Shown one piece after another: positions 1 to 8,776 of a stretch of DNA of 64,000 bases; within the stretch, counting starts at the first letter, position 1; the number at the start of each line of letters is the position of its first letter. The position numbers and the translations under genes are program-made. Under the pieces are notes generated by a model. It saw only the letters and a list, made by a program, of their open reading frames with translations, was not told the DNA's origin and ran no database searches. The stretch is from Poa pratensis. Taxonomy: Eukaryota > Streptophyta > Magnoliopsida > Poales > Poaceae. The stretch is taken from the NCBI GenBank assembly GCA_947311845.1, contig CAMZMU010000040.1, positions 60,757,901 through 60,821,900 of the forward strand. The letters run 5' to 3'.

Positions 1-321
1 ACCCGAAATAATGAACTGCACTGAAATGCAAAGACATATACTATTATGGTTCTTATTTGCCATATATACGAGATATGTGCTCGTGTGCTACCGTACAATA
101 TTGTAATTGTAAACTCTGTTTATGGAAAACCTAAACCTTGCATACTATGTTTACGTCATCCGATCTGCAACTCATACATGACATGTGCGTGTTCTTCCAT
201 TGATTCTTGACTAGTTATAGTGTACTCTACCGACATGCATGCATGTTACTGCGTACAAATTAAAAATGATGGTTTAGCTTTCCTAACTAAGCGCTTCATG
301 TGTTTTCCGCTTTGTATCTTT
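1..321. other. AT-rich flank with no recognised gene
   Basis: I see no coding region, RNA gene or clear repeat in this stretch left of the first CACTA element. Only its last 30 or so bases, next to the element, resemble something known (see the F-box remnant). Confidence 0.5.
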
Positions 322-353
322 TTTTACGACATCAACAAAAAACATGATTGGTT
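322..353 (-). pseudogene. F-box/DUF295 gene remnant, left half cut off by CACTA-1
   Basis: Read on the minus strand, the bases beside the CACTA terminus encode an N-Q-S-C-like stretch followed by a degraded copy of the residues that read V-D-V in the window's intact F-box genes. The other half lies just beyond the element at 18758-18812. Without the transposon and one GTT copy, the two halves join in frame around the block that reads L-I-L-S-D-N-Q-S-C in the paralogues. CACTA-1 therefore landed in a copy of the F-box family. Only about 80 bases remain recognisable and the left part already has a frameshift, so this is a relic. The homology is seen in the sequence; the order of decay and insertion is inference. 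Confidence 0.55.
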
Positions 354-369
354 CACTAGTAGAAAAACC

Positions 370-590
370 ATCTTTGGTCCAGGGCCGCCCCAGCCATTAG
401 CCCCGGTTCAGGTAAAAACCGGGACCAGTGCCTGGCACTGGTCCCGGTTCGAGTTGCCACGGCCCCGTGGACCATTGGTCCCGGTTCGGTTGGGGGTATT
501 GGTCCCGGTTCTTGGCACGAACTGGGAGTCCCGCTTCGTGCCAAGAACCGGGACCAATACCCCTCCCTGCCTATAAATAACCCCCACCCC
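370..590. repeat. 5' subterminal repeat block of CACTA-1
   Basis: Several copies of GGTCCCGGTT and its inverse AACCGGGACC lie in both orientations, separated by short spacers that themselves pair (for example the GGCACGAA and TTGGCACG parts near 510-550). In En/Spm such subterminal arrays bind the TnpA protein and overlap the element's promoter; that role is assumed here by family. Apparent reading frames across the block are by-products of the repeats. Confidence 0.85.
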
Positions 591-858
591 CTTCTCTCCT
601 CTAATTTTTTTCTCTTGGATTGGTGGGAAGTGGGTGCTATTTTTTTTTCCTTTGCCACGCACAAGATGTGTTCGATGAAATGCCCGACCCACACTTAAGT
701 TCACACAAAATGATATCCTCGGCCGAGGTTAGCAACTTTATCCTTTTCGTCTGTAATTGATACAGAAATATTGCACGTGTCGATGTACGGTGGTCATTTC
801 ACTATTCAAGATGTTATTGTAATGGTATTTGATAAACTTAATTATATATATGATGCAG

Positions 859-3800
859 ATGGATGCACGGATGCGATGGATGTACGGCGAACGACGCAGT
901 TCCGAGTTTATTGCAGGCCTGCATAAATTTCTCGATGTGGCTGAGGCAAACAAAGTGAATAATTTTATGCCTTGTCCATGTGAGAAGTGTCGGAACGTCA
1001 GGGAGTACTCTGACCCGAGAACCATTCAAGACCACGTGATTCGGAAAGGTTTCATGCCCAGCTATAATTGTTGGACCAAGCACGGAGAAAGAGGGGTTAC
1101 GATGGAAGACAATGAAGAAGAGGAGGATGATGACAACTATCCTATGTTCCCTGAGGAATGCGGTGATACTGTTATGGAAGACGTTGAAGAAGAAAGAGGT
1201 GAACATCGGGCATCAGATGAGCCCGCTGATGGTCTTGGTGGGGTCATTTCTGATGCAAAGCGAGAATGCGATACAGAAAAGGAGAAGCTAAAGTTGGAGG
1301 CCATGCTTGAGGATCACAAAAAGTTGCTGTACCCAAACTGCGAAGATGGCAGCACAAAGCTCGGTACCACACTGGAACTGCTGAAATGGAAGGCAGAGAC
1401 TGGTTGTTCTGACAAGGGATTTGAGAAGTTACTGAAAATAATGAAGCCGAAGCTTCCAAAGGATAACGAATTGCCCGAGACTACATACGAAGCAAAGAAG
1501 GCTATCTGCCCTCTAGGATTAGATGTGCAGAAGATACATGCATGCATTAATGACTGCATCCTGTACCGCGGTGAGTACGAGAATATGGATAAATGCCCGG
1601 TATGCAATGCACTGCGGTACAAGATAAGACAAGATGACCCTGGTGATGTTGAGGGCGATGACGAGCCCCCCCGGAAGAGGGTTCCTGCTAAGGTGATGTG
1701 GTATGCTCCTATAATACCACGGTTGAAACGTCTGTTCAGAAACAAAGAGCATGCCAGGTTGTTGCGATGGCACAAAGAAGAGCGTAAGAAAGACGGGAAG
1801 TTGAGACACCCCGCCGATGGGTCCCAGTGGAGAAAAATCGACAGAGAGTTCCCGACATTTTCAGATGACGCAAGGAACTTAAGATTTGGTCTAAGTACAG
1901 ATGGCTTTAATCCTTTTGGGGAGCAGAGCTCCAGTCATAGCACTTGGCCCGTGACTCTATGTATCTACAACCTTCCTCCTTGGTTGTGCATGAAGCGGAA
2001 GTTCATTATGATGCCAGTGCTCATCCAAGGCCCGAAGCAACCCGGCAACGACATTGATGTGTACCTAAGGCCATTAGTTGATGAACTTTTGCAGTTGTGG
2101 TCCGAACCAGGTGTACGTGTGTGGGATGAGCACAAACAACAGGAATTTGACCTACGAGCGTTGCTGTTCGTAACCATCAATGATTGGCCTGCTCTTAGTA
2201 ACATTTCAGGACAGTCAAACAAGGGATACAATGCATGCACGCACTGTTTAGATAAGACTGAAAGTATACATTTGGGAAACAAGAATGTGTACCTGGGGCA
2301 TCGTCGATTTCTTCCGAACAGTCATGCCGTAAGAAAGCCCGGCAAGCATTTCAACGGTGAGGCAGATCGCCGGAAGAAGCCTAACCTCCCTGATGGTGAT
2401 GTTATATATGACATGGTCAAGGATTTAGAAGTAATCTTTGGAAAGGGTCCTGGCAGTCTATCTGTTCCGAATGACGCTGACAACCACGTACCCATATGGA
2501 AGAAGTGCTCTATATTCTGGGAGCTACCCTATTGGAAAGTCCTAGAGGTCCGGTCTTCAATCGACGTGATGCACGTGACGAAGAATCTTTGCGTGAACCT
2601 GCTAGGCTTCCTGGGCGTGTATGGGAAGACAAAAGATACACCGGAAGCACGGGCAGACCAGCAACGTATGAAAGACCCATACAACAAGCAGACGGATAAA
2701 GGGCGTCAATACTTAAGCAGCTACGCTCTTACCAAAGCAGAGAAGGAAATCTTTTTTGAATGCCTGAGCAGTATCAAGGTCCCGGCTGGCTTCTCGTCAA
2801 ATATAAAGGGAATAATAAATATGGCAGAGAAAAAATTCCAGAACCTGAAGTCTCATGATTGCCACGTGATTATGACGCAGTTGCTTCCGGTTGCATTGAG
2901 GGGGCTTCTACCGGAAAATGTTCGAGTACCCATTGTGAAGCTATGTGCATTCCTCAATGCAATATCTCAGAAGGTCATCGATCCAGTAACTCTACCAAGT
3001 TTACAGAAGGCTGTGGTCCAATGTCTTGTCAGCTTCGAGTTGGTGTTCCCCCCATCATTCTTCAATATTATGACGCATCTCCTGGTTCACCTAGTCGACG
3101 AGATTGCCATTCTCGGTCCTGTATTTCTACACAATATGTTCCCCTTCGAGAGGTTCATGGGAGTCTTGAAGAAATATGTTCATAACCGTGCTAGGCCAGA
3201 AGGAAGCATCTCAAGGGGCTATGGAACAGAAGAGGTCATTGAGTTCTGTGTTGACTTTATTCCTGACCTTAAGCCGATTGGTGTTCCTGAATCGCGGCAT
3301 GAGGGGAGACTGAGTGGAAAAGGCACGCTAGGAAAGAAAGCACTGATATGTAGGGACGGGCATTCTTTAACTCAAGCACACTACACAGTTCTACAAAGTT
3401 CCACCTTCGTGGCTCCGTATATCGAGGAACACAAGAATTATGTACGCTCCAAGAACCCGGGGAAGGATGACTCCTGGATTAAAGAAAAACACATGGAGAC
3501 CTTCGGCAGTTGGTTGCGATTACAGCTCATGAATGACACCACTGTCGGAGATCAGCTCTACTTGTTGGCCGCGTCACCATCTTCGACTGTATTGAATTTC
3601 CAAGGGTACGAGATAAATGGGAATACATTTTACACGATCGCCCAAGATAAAAAGAGCACCAACCAGAACAGTGGTGTCCGCTTTGATGCAACAAACGACG
3701 ATGGGCAAAAGGACACATACTATGGTCGCATAGAGGAGATATGGGAACTTGACTATGGACCTACTTTTAAGGTCCCTTTGTTTCGGTGCAGTTGGGTCAA

Positions 3801-4167
3801 CATGAATGGAGAAGGGATAAAGGTAGACCAGCTGTACGGGATGACAACAGTGGATCTCAAGAATCTTGGTTGTTACAAGAACGAACCATTCGTCCTAGCC
3901 AATGATGTGGCTCAGGTTTTCTATGTGAAGGACATGTCCTCCAGACCGAAAAAAAGAAAAAACAAGCAAACGAATACATCAGACGATGAGCCAAAGCGTC
4001 ACGTAGTTCTTTCAGGGAAAAGAAACATCGTGGGAGTCGAGGACAAGACAGACATGTCAGCAGATTATGATAAGTTTGATGAAATTCCGCCCTTCACAGT
4101 GAGAACTGACCCAAGCATCCCGTTAAATAATGAAGATGCTCCATGGTTACGGCTGAAGCGATCATAG
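859..4167 (+). CDS. CACTA transposase TNP2 (intact, 1102 residues)
   Basis: This is the catalytic transposase of an En/Spm-type element, which cuts the element out and reinserts it in the nucleus. Domains in order: an N-terminal transposase-associated domain (residues 1-75, with a C-P-C-x-x-C cluster), an acidic linker (about 80-150), a zinc-ribbon-like C-P-V-C-N segment (about 245), the Transposase_21 core with S-T-D-G-F-N-P (Asp about 348), a second conserved Asp in N-D-W (about 442) and I-D-V-M-H (Asp about 569), then DUF4218-like (about 735-820, with P-F-E-R) and DUF4216-like (about 955-1010, with G-R-I-E-E-I-W-E-L) regions. I chose the ATG at 859 because it follows an intron acceptor (ATGATGCAG) and the protein then starts at the usual place; an in-frame ATG lies upstream at 853. 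No frameshift or internal stop interrupts the 3.3 kb, in contrast to the CACTA-2 copy. Confidence 0.93.
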   Translation: MDARMRWMYGERRSSEFIAGLHKFLDVAEANKVNNFMPCPCEKCRNVREYSDPRTIQDHVIRKGFMPSYNCWTKHGERGVTMEDNEEEEDDDNYPMFPEECGDTVMEDVEEERGEHRASDEPADGLGGVISDAKRECDTEKEKLKLEAMLEDHKKLLYPNCEDGSTKLGTTLELLKWKAETGCSDKGFEKLLKIMKPKLPKDNELPETTYEAKKAICPLGLDVQKIHACINDCILYRGEYENMDKCPVCNALRYKIRQDDPGDVEGDDEPPRKRVPAKVMWYAPIIPRLKRLFRNKEHARLLRWHKEERKKDGKLRHPADGSQWRKIDREFPTFSDDARNLRFGLSTDGFNPFGEQSSSHSTWPVTLCIYNLPPWLCMKRKFIMMPVLIQGPKQPGNDIDVYLRPLVDELLQLWSEPGVRVWDEHKQQEFDLRALLFVTINDWPALSNISGQSNKGYNACTHCLDKTESIHLGNKNVYLGHRRFLPNSHAVRKPGKHFNGEADRRKKPNLPDGDVIYDMVKDLEVIFGKGPGSLSVPNDADNHVPIWKKCSIFWELPYWKVLEVRSSIDVMHVTKNLCVNLLGFLGVYGKTKDTPEARADQQRMKDPYNKQTDKGRQYLSSYALTKAEKEIFFECLSSIKVPAGFSSNIKGIINMAEKKFQNLKSHDCHVIMTQLLPVALRGLLPENVRVPIVKLCAFLNAISQKVIDPVTLPSLQKAVVQCLVSFELVFPPSFFNIMTHLLVHLVDEIAILGPVFLHNMFPFERFMGVLKKYVHNRARPEGSISRGYGTEEVIEFCVDFIPDLKPIGVPESRHEGRLSGKGTLGKKALICRDGHSLTQAHYTVLQSSTFVAPYIEEHKNYVRSKNPGKDDSWIKEKHMETFGSWLRLQLMNDTTVGDQLYLLAASPSSTVLNFQGYEINGNTFYTIAQDKKSTNQNSGVRFDATNDDGQKDTYYGRIEEIWELDYGPTFKVPLFRCSWVNMNGEGIKVDQLYGMTTVDLKNLGCYKNEPFVLANDVAQVFYVKDMSSRPKKRKNKQTNTSDDEPKRHVVLSGKRNIVGVEDKTDMSADYDKFDEIPPFTVRTDPSIPLNNEDAPWLRLKRS

Positions 4168-4301
4168 GCCAGGGACATACGCGAAGAAGGGTTCATGGCT
4201 TTTATGTAAATCAATGTAATGTATTAGCACCGTAGGGCTGTATGACGGGAATCCGAATGCTTTGTATACTGCAAATCATCGCGTGGTCGTGAGCAGCAAA
4301 T

Positions 4302-4412
4302 CGACCTTCGATCCACAGCGGCAAGACGTCTCTGATGATCTACGACCGTCCCAAAAAGTGTTGGGAATGTCGCAGATCATCAGAGCGCCTTGCCGCTGCT
4401 TGGATCGGACCG
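4302..4412. repeat. Long imperfect hairpin downstream of the TNP2 stop codon
   Basis: The arm at 4316-4346 (starting CAGCGGCAAGACG) pairs with 4369-4398 (ending CGCCTTGCCGCTG) around a loop of about 22 bases. Weaker pairing continues outward. The stem is about 30 bp with few mismatches, a size that could make a hairpin RNA if the TNP2 transcript runs through it. It sits about 150 bp after the stop codon, so it is probably in the 3' UTR. That it yields small RNA is speculation. Confidence 0.7.
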
Positions 4413-4414
4413 AG

Positions 4415-5100
4415 GGGCATGGCTACCACTTCCACCACCACCACCACTCCCACCTCCTCGGCAATTCATCATTGCGTCACCCTAATCCAGTGGCTGGATT
4501 CAACCTACCTGAGGGCTTGTGTTTCCAACAGCGTCGTTGTGTTGTCATTGTTCACCGTCCTACAGGAGGTGGCTCCAATGGCTGGCCGGTGAACAAGGAC
4601 GAACACAATAATGCCAGGGAACATGCCAGCAGGTAGGCTAAATCCAGCCATTGGATTCGGTGGCGAAGGTAGACGCTCGTTGTGTGCCGTTCGCTGCAGG
4701 GACGCCGCTATTTATAGGCGATTAGAAAGTGTACCTGTGGATGAGGTGGGAGTGGTGGTGGTGGTGGGAGTGCTGATCCAACAGCTCACAAGCCCTCAAA
4801 AGAAACACACCCCTGATCCAACGGCTCACAAGCGCTCGAAAGAAACACACGATCCGTGTGATTCTTTAGTCCCGGTTGGTGTTACCAACCGGGACTAGTT
4901 CTAAAAATCCAACAGCTCACAAGCGCTCAAAAGAAACACACCCCTGATCCAACGGCTCACAAGCGCTCGAAAGAAACACACGATCCGTGTGCTTCTTCCT
5001 TATTGGTGGGAATCCCTTTAGTCCCGGTTGGTAAAATTGCGCGGGAACAAATAAGCCCCTTTAGTCCCGGTTGGTGGCTCGAACGGGGACTAAAGGTCTC
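4415..5100. repeat. Inverted and direct repeat spacer with TAGTCCCGGTT motifs
   Basis: A segment near 4425-4525 (CCACCACCACC, then GGCTGGATTCAACCTACCT) recurs inverted near 4620-4775 (AGGTAGGCTAAATCCAGCC, then GGTGGTGGTGG). A block of about 50 bases starting GATCCAACGGCTCACAAGC repeats directly near 4785, 4815, 4905 and 4945. Between and after these lie inverted pairs of TAGTCCCGGTTGGT (4867-4900 and 5021-5095), related to but distinct from the terminal motif. I see no reliable gene here. Confidence 0.65.
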
Positions 5101-5102
5101 AC

Positions 5103-5114
5103 TATATATATATA
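5103..5114 (+). promoter_or_regulatory. TATA-like box before the small CACTA-1 gene
   Basis: A run of alternating TA lies about 60 bases before the ATG at 5175 and directly after an inverted pair of TAGTCCCGGTT motifs. The position suits a core promoter for the small gene, and the CT-rich leader between box and ATG is also typical. This rests on position and composition alone. Confidence 0.45.
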
Positions 5115-5174
5115 GTCATGGCCTCCATTGGCATAGCACATCTAAACTCATATCTGCAACCTCATCACTCTCCC

Positions 5175-5701
5175 ATGGCTTCCACCGTACCCACTCTAAC
5201 CTACTCGGAGGCGGAGGCGCTTTCCGCCTCGAACTACCCCTGCCCGCCCGGCTACGACGTCCCCGCCGGCTGGAGGCTGAGCACCGGAGGCGTGCCGGTC
5301 CCTCCTATCCCTCAAGGTTTGGCACGTCGGGCGGCCATCACGAACCACTACTACCTCGAGCTCACTCCGGAGCAGCGGATGGATCCCCGCTGGCATCCCG
5401 ACTACCGCCCGACTTGGGACGCCTTCTTCATCAATCGGCGTGAGAGGGCGCTCGCCAGGTACGAGGAGGATGGCCCGCCTCCTTCGAACTTCAACGAGGC
5501 CGGCGTCGGCTGTGGTGGAGCGGCCGAACTCTCCAGAGCGTCATGAACTACATCACGGCCGGCGATAACCCCCGCCTGCGCTACCCTCACTTCCAGTCCA
5601 GGCGCCCGACGACAGCGCCGCCCGACGACAACGACGACGACGGCGGCGACTACGACGACTACGAGGACGAGTATTATAGGCCTAGGCAGGAGTATGACTA
5701 A
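5175..5701 (+). pseudogene. Small GC-rich gene of unknown function in CACTA-1, frameshifted
   Basis: From the ATG at 5175 (an in-frame ATG lies at 5118) a GC-rich frame encodes about 115 residues with a Pro/Tyr-rich N-terminus (C-P-P-G-Y-D-V-P-A-G-W) and a basic region (N-R-R-E-R-A-L-A-R-Y). Near 5505-5515 it shifts frame and would end soon after. The other frame continues convincingly with R-R-L-W-W-S-G-R-T-L, then an acidic Asp/Tyr-rich tail (D-D-N-D-D-D-G-G-D-Y) to a TAA at 5699-5701. Composition and sense on both sides of the shift indicate one gene of about 175 residues broken by one indel. I recognise no domain. It has its own TATA-like box and lies between TNP2 and the second gene, so it is either an accessory CACTA gene or a captured one. 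Confidence 0.6.
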
Positions 5702-6124
5702 CCTATGGTTTGTCTATGTACCCAAGATTGTTGTCATGAACTACTTCTTGTCTAGCTAAGACGACGATCGTGTAAAATGTATCCAAGATTGATGGGTGAC
5801 TACTTTTCGCATTGGATTTTGGATTATTTATACAAATTCAAACACTTTTCATGTTGAAAGTTTTGTCAATTCAAAATATGCAATAAAGTTAATGCATTTT
5901 TAATTGAAAATGGCAAAATGGTTAATAGTTTGTATAGTTAGAATAATTATTTTAGAAAACAGAAAATGGTTTTGGATTATTTATTCAAATTTAAAAACTT
6001 TTCATGTTGAAAGTCTTTTCAGATTCAAAACCATTTGAAATTCATATCCAAACACCTAAATAAGAAAAAAAAGGCGGGAACAAAATTTCAGAACTGAAAA
6101 GTTCGAAATAATTTTGAAAAAGGA
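5702..6124. other. AT-rich spacer in CACTA-1
   Basis: An AT-rich stretch with a degenerate internal duplication: the motif TTTTGGATTATTTAT followed by CTTTTCATGTTGAAAGT occurs near 5816-5862 and again near 5970-6015. No gene is visible. It probably holds the 3' UTR of the small gene. Confidence 0.5.
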
Positions 6125-6290
6125 CTCTTTGGTCCCGGTTTCTAGAAAGAACCGGGACCAATGAGTCCATAGACGTGCGCCGCGATCTGGCATTAATTAC
6201 CCACTCTTTGGTCCCGGTTGCTGGCAAGAACCGGGACCAAAGAGGCATTGGTCCTGGTTCTTGCCAGCAACCGGGACCAAAGACCCCCTG
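6125..6290. repeat. Internal cluster of CACTA-1 subterminal motifs
   Basis: Three inverted pairs of TTGGTCCCGGTT and AACCGGGACCAA, the same motif that fills both element ends, lie here in the middle of the element, directly before the GC-rich leader of the second gene. If the element's DNA-binding protein recognises the motif, this cluster could regulate the second gene as the terminal block regulates the first. No CACTA terminus is present, so it is not the end of another insertion. Confidence 0.75.
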
Positions 6291-6420
6291 CTACTTAACT
6301 GCTTGCCTTCTCCTCCCCAATTCATTCGCAGAAACGCTAAGGACCGGAGAAGAAGGAGGAGCCCGTGCCGCCGCGCCCGCATGCCGTCAGGCTGCCCAAC
6401 CTCCCTCGACGCCGGTGCCC

Positions 6421-8008
6421 TGATACGTCTCCAACGTATCTATAATTTCTGATGTTCCATGCTTATATTATACCATTTGCTACATGTTTTATGTACACTT
6501 CATATCACTTTTATGCATTTTCTGGGACTAACCTATTAACAAGATGCCACAGTGCCAGTTCCTGTTTTCTGCTGTTTTTGGTTCCAGAAAAGCTGTTCGG
6601 GCAATATTCTCGGAATTCGACGAAACAAAAGCCAAACCTCCTATTTTTTCGAGGGACACACGGAGCCAGAAGGGCAAGCCAGGGGGAGGCCCACGGCCTC
6701 CAAACCACATGCTCGCGCGGCTGGGCCCACATGCGCGCCGGGAGGTGAGGAGGGAGCCCAGGACCTCCACCGACGTCGCCCCTTCGCCTATTTATTCCCC
6801 CCGAGGCGAAAACCCTAAAATACCAAGCCAATTTCCACGAAGAGTTCCGCAGCGCCGCCGCCATCGACGACAAGTTTCGGGGACAGAATCTCTGTTCCGG
6901 CACGCCGCCGGGATGGGGAATTGCCCCCGGAGCCATCTCCATCAACTCCATCGCCATCTTCATCGCCGCTGCTGACTCCCATGATGAGGAGGGAGTAGTT
7001 CTCCCCCGAGGCTGAGGGCTCTACCGGTAGCTATGTGGTTCATCTCTCTCTCCCATGGTGTGATCTTTATGTGATCATGTGTATTGCTAGTATCGCTGAA
7101 TACATTAATAATGTTTATGCTACTCAAGTGATTTTGTCTAGTTTCTGGAGTCATTGTGACAACACGGTATCAAGGTGACAGTGTGGGTACTTGTGTGACT
7201 CTATGAATAATTTAGATATTTATCATGGCTTATTCTTGGGAATTGTGGTGTTTGTTTACTCAGACTTTGAGGTGTGCTCTTGCAGCCCTACGCATAGTAC
7301 TCTTGCTTCATCAAGAAGGAGAATAATCTCGAGTAGTATTTACTTGTGTTCAGTTGTGCTAATCTAGTTGAATATGTAGATGTTACTCTTTATCTATTAT
7401 GCACTCTATAGGTTACTTTAATATGAACTCCGGTACTCTCCACGGTGTAAAGGTGACAGTGTGTGCACCGTGTGTGATTCCTTTATGACGTTGTGGCGCT
7501 TGTTTACTCCGGCTTGAGGTGTGCTTTTGTAGCCCTACACAATGAATGGTGTTTGTTATCCAACAAGAGAGTGTTTAAGAGTAGCTTTTATTTATTCAGT
7601 TATGAGATCATTGTTGAGAGTGTCCACTAGTGAAAGTATGATCCCTAGGCCTTGTTTCTAAGCATTGAAACACCGTTTACAACAAGTTTGCTACATGTTT
7701 GCTTGCTGCCATCTTTATTTCAGATTGCAGTTACTACTTATAATCATCCCTATCACTTGTATTTCACTATCTCTTCGCCGAACTAGTGCACCTATACATC
7801 TGACAAGTGTATTGGGTGTGTTGGGGACACAAGAGACTTCTTGTATCTTAATTGCAGGGTTGCTTGAGAGGGATATCTTTGACCTCTACCTCCCTGAGTT
7901 CGATAAACCTTGGGTGATTCACTTAAGGGAAACTTGCTGCTGTTCTACAAACCTCTGCTCTTGGAGGCCCAACACTGTCTACAAGAATAGAAGCACACGT
8001 AGACATCA
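6421..8008 (+). repeat. 5' LTR
   Basis: It starts TGATACGTCTCCAACG and ends GTAGACATCA. It contains a GC-rich block near 6660-6960 and a pair of similar segments that include GGTGACAGTGTG near 7171 and 7452. It matches the 3' LTR over its length with small differences. Confidence 0.95.
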
Positions 8009-8018
8009 AGCTATTTTC

Positions 8019-8036
8019 TGGCGCCGTTGCCGGGGA
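8019..8036 (+). other. Primer-binding site
   Basis: The motif TGGCGCCGTTGCCGGGGA lies ten bases after the 5' LTR. It fits the complement of a plant tRNA 3' end, probably tRNA-Asp. It marks where minus-strand DNA synthesis begins. The tRNA identity comes from memory of the family. Confidence 0.8.
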
Positions 8037-8179
8037 GGTAAGGTAAAAGGTACTCACATCCTCCAGCTACTTAGCTATTTTCTAGCACTGTTGCTGAGTG
8101 TGAGTGCTCGAAGGTATTTCTTTTAGATTCTGCAATTATATCTTTTTGTTTCTTGTTTTTATTTTACTAGTTAGGCTTA

Positions 8180-8284
8180 ATGGAAAACAACAAAAAAATT
8201 AGAGAGCTTTATGAAATTTATCTTGAATTAGGACATGATGCTTTTGAAGAGAAAATTAAAAAACCTATGGAGTTGTTTGCATGA
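8180..8284 (+). CDS. 34-residue leader peptide in the retrotransposon interior
   Basis: An ATG-to-TGA frame of 34 residues rich in Lys and Glu (M-E-N-N-K-K-I-R-E-L) lies about 170 bases after the 5' LTR. It resembles the very start of a gag-like protein, but the rest is missing. It could be a gag remnant or the short conserved peptide of this non-autonomous family. It shows no diagnostic motif. Confidence 0.4.
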   Translation: MENNKKIRELYEIYLELGHDAFEEKIKKPMELFA

Positions 8285-8425
8285 TGGTAGCAATGTTATA
8301 CTATAATTCTTTGAACACCATTATTGCTAATGCTATGCAAAGCTCTAAGCTTGGGGAAGCTAGTGTTGATGAATGTGTATTTTTAGTCCCCCAAGTTTTG
8401 AGGAGAAATTTTCTTTGATGATACT

Positions 8426-8776
8426 TTGCCTCCAATATATGATGATTATAATCATTGTGATATTTTCACCCACCTACTATTGAGAATAGTTTATGTTGAT
8501 TATGATATGCCTCCTATATATGATGTTTACAATGATGAATATGATATTTTCAGTCCATCTACTATTGAGGATAAAATTCATTATGATTATTCTATGCCTC
8601 CAATTTATGATGATTACAATGATGGATGTGATACTTTTACTCCCACTATTACTAATGAAACTGTTTATGCTTATGTGGAGAGTAATGATACTTTTATGCA
8701 TGTGGATCATGATAAGAATGCTTATGTGATAGCTATATTGTGGATTTTATCAATGATGCTACTGAAATTTTTATGA
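8426..8776 (+). CDS. Repetitive 116-residue frame with P-P-I-Y-D units
   Basis: The frame is built from about three tandem units of 80-87 bases, each encoding P-P-I-Y-D-D/V-Y-N followed by D-I/T-F. A hydrophobic C-terminus follows. The sequence is AT-rich and lies where gag would be in an autonomous element. The repeats conserve the frame fairly well, so translation is possible, but nothing shows a function and it may be only an open remnant. Confidence 0.35.
   Translation: MPPIYDDYNHCDIFTHLLLRIVYVDYDMPPIYDVYNDEYDIFSPSTIEDKIHYDYSMPPIYDDYNDGCDTFTPTITNETVYAYVESNDTFMHVDHDKNAYVIAILWILSMMLLKFL

Noticed and set aside
220..704. Overlapping frames on both strands across the left CACTA terminus
   Set aside because: They follow the inverted GGTCCCGGTT repeats, which keep frames open by composition. 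They have no domain and no leader.
4867..5095. Terminus of another nested CACTA element
   Set aside because: TAGTCCCGGTT pairs resemble subterminal repeats of other families, but no CACTA terminus or target duplication is nearby.
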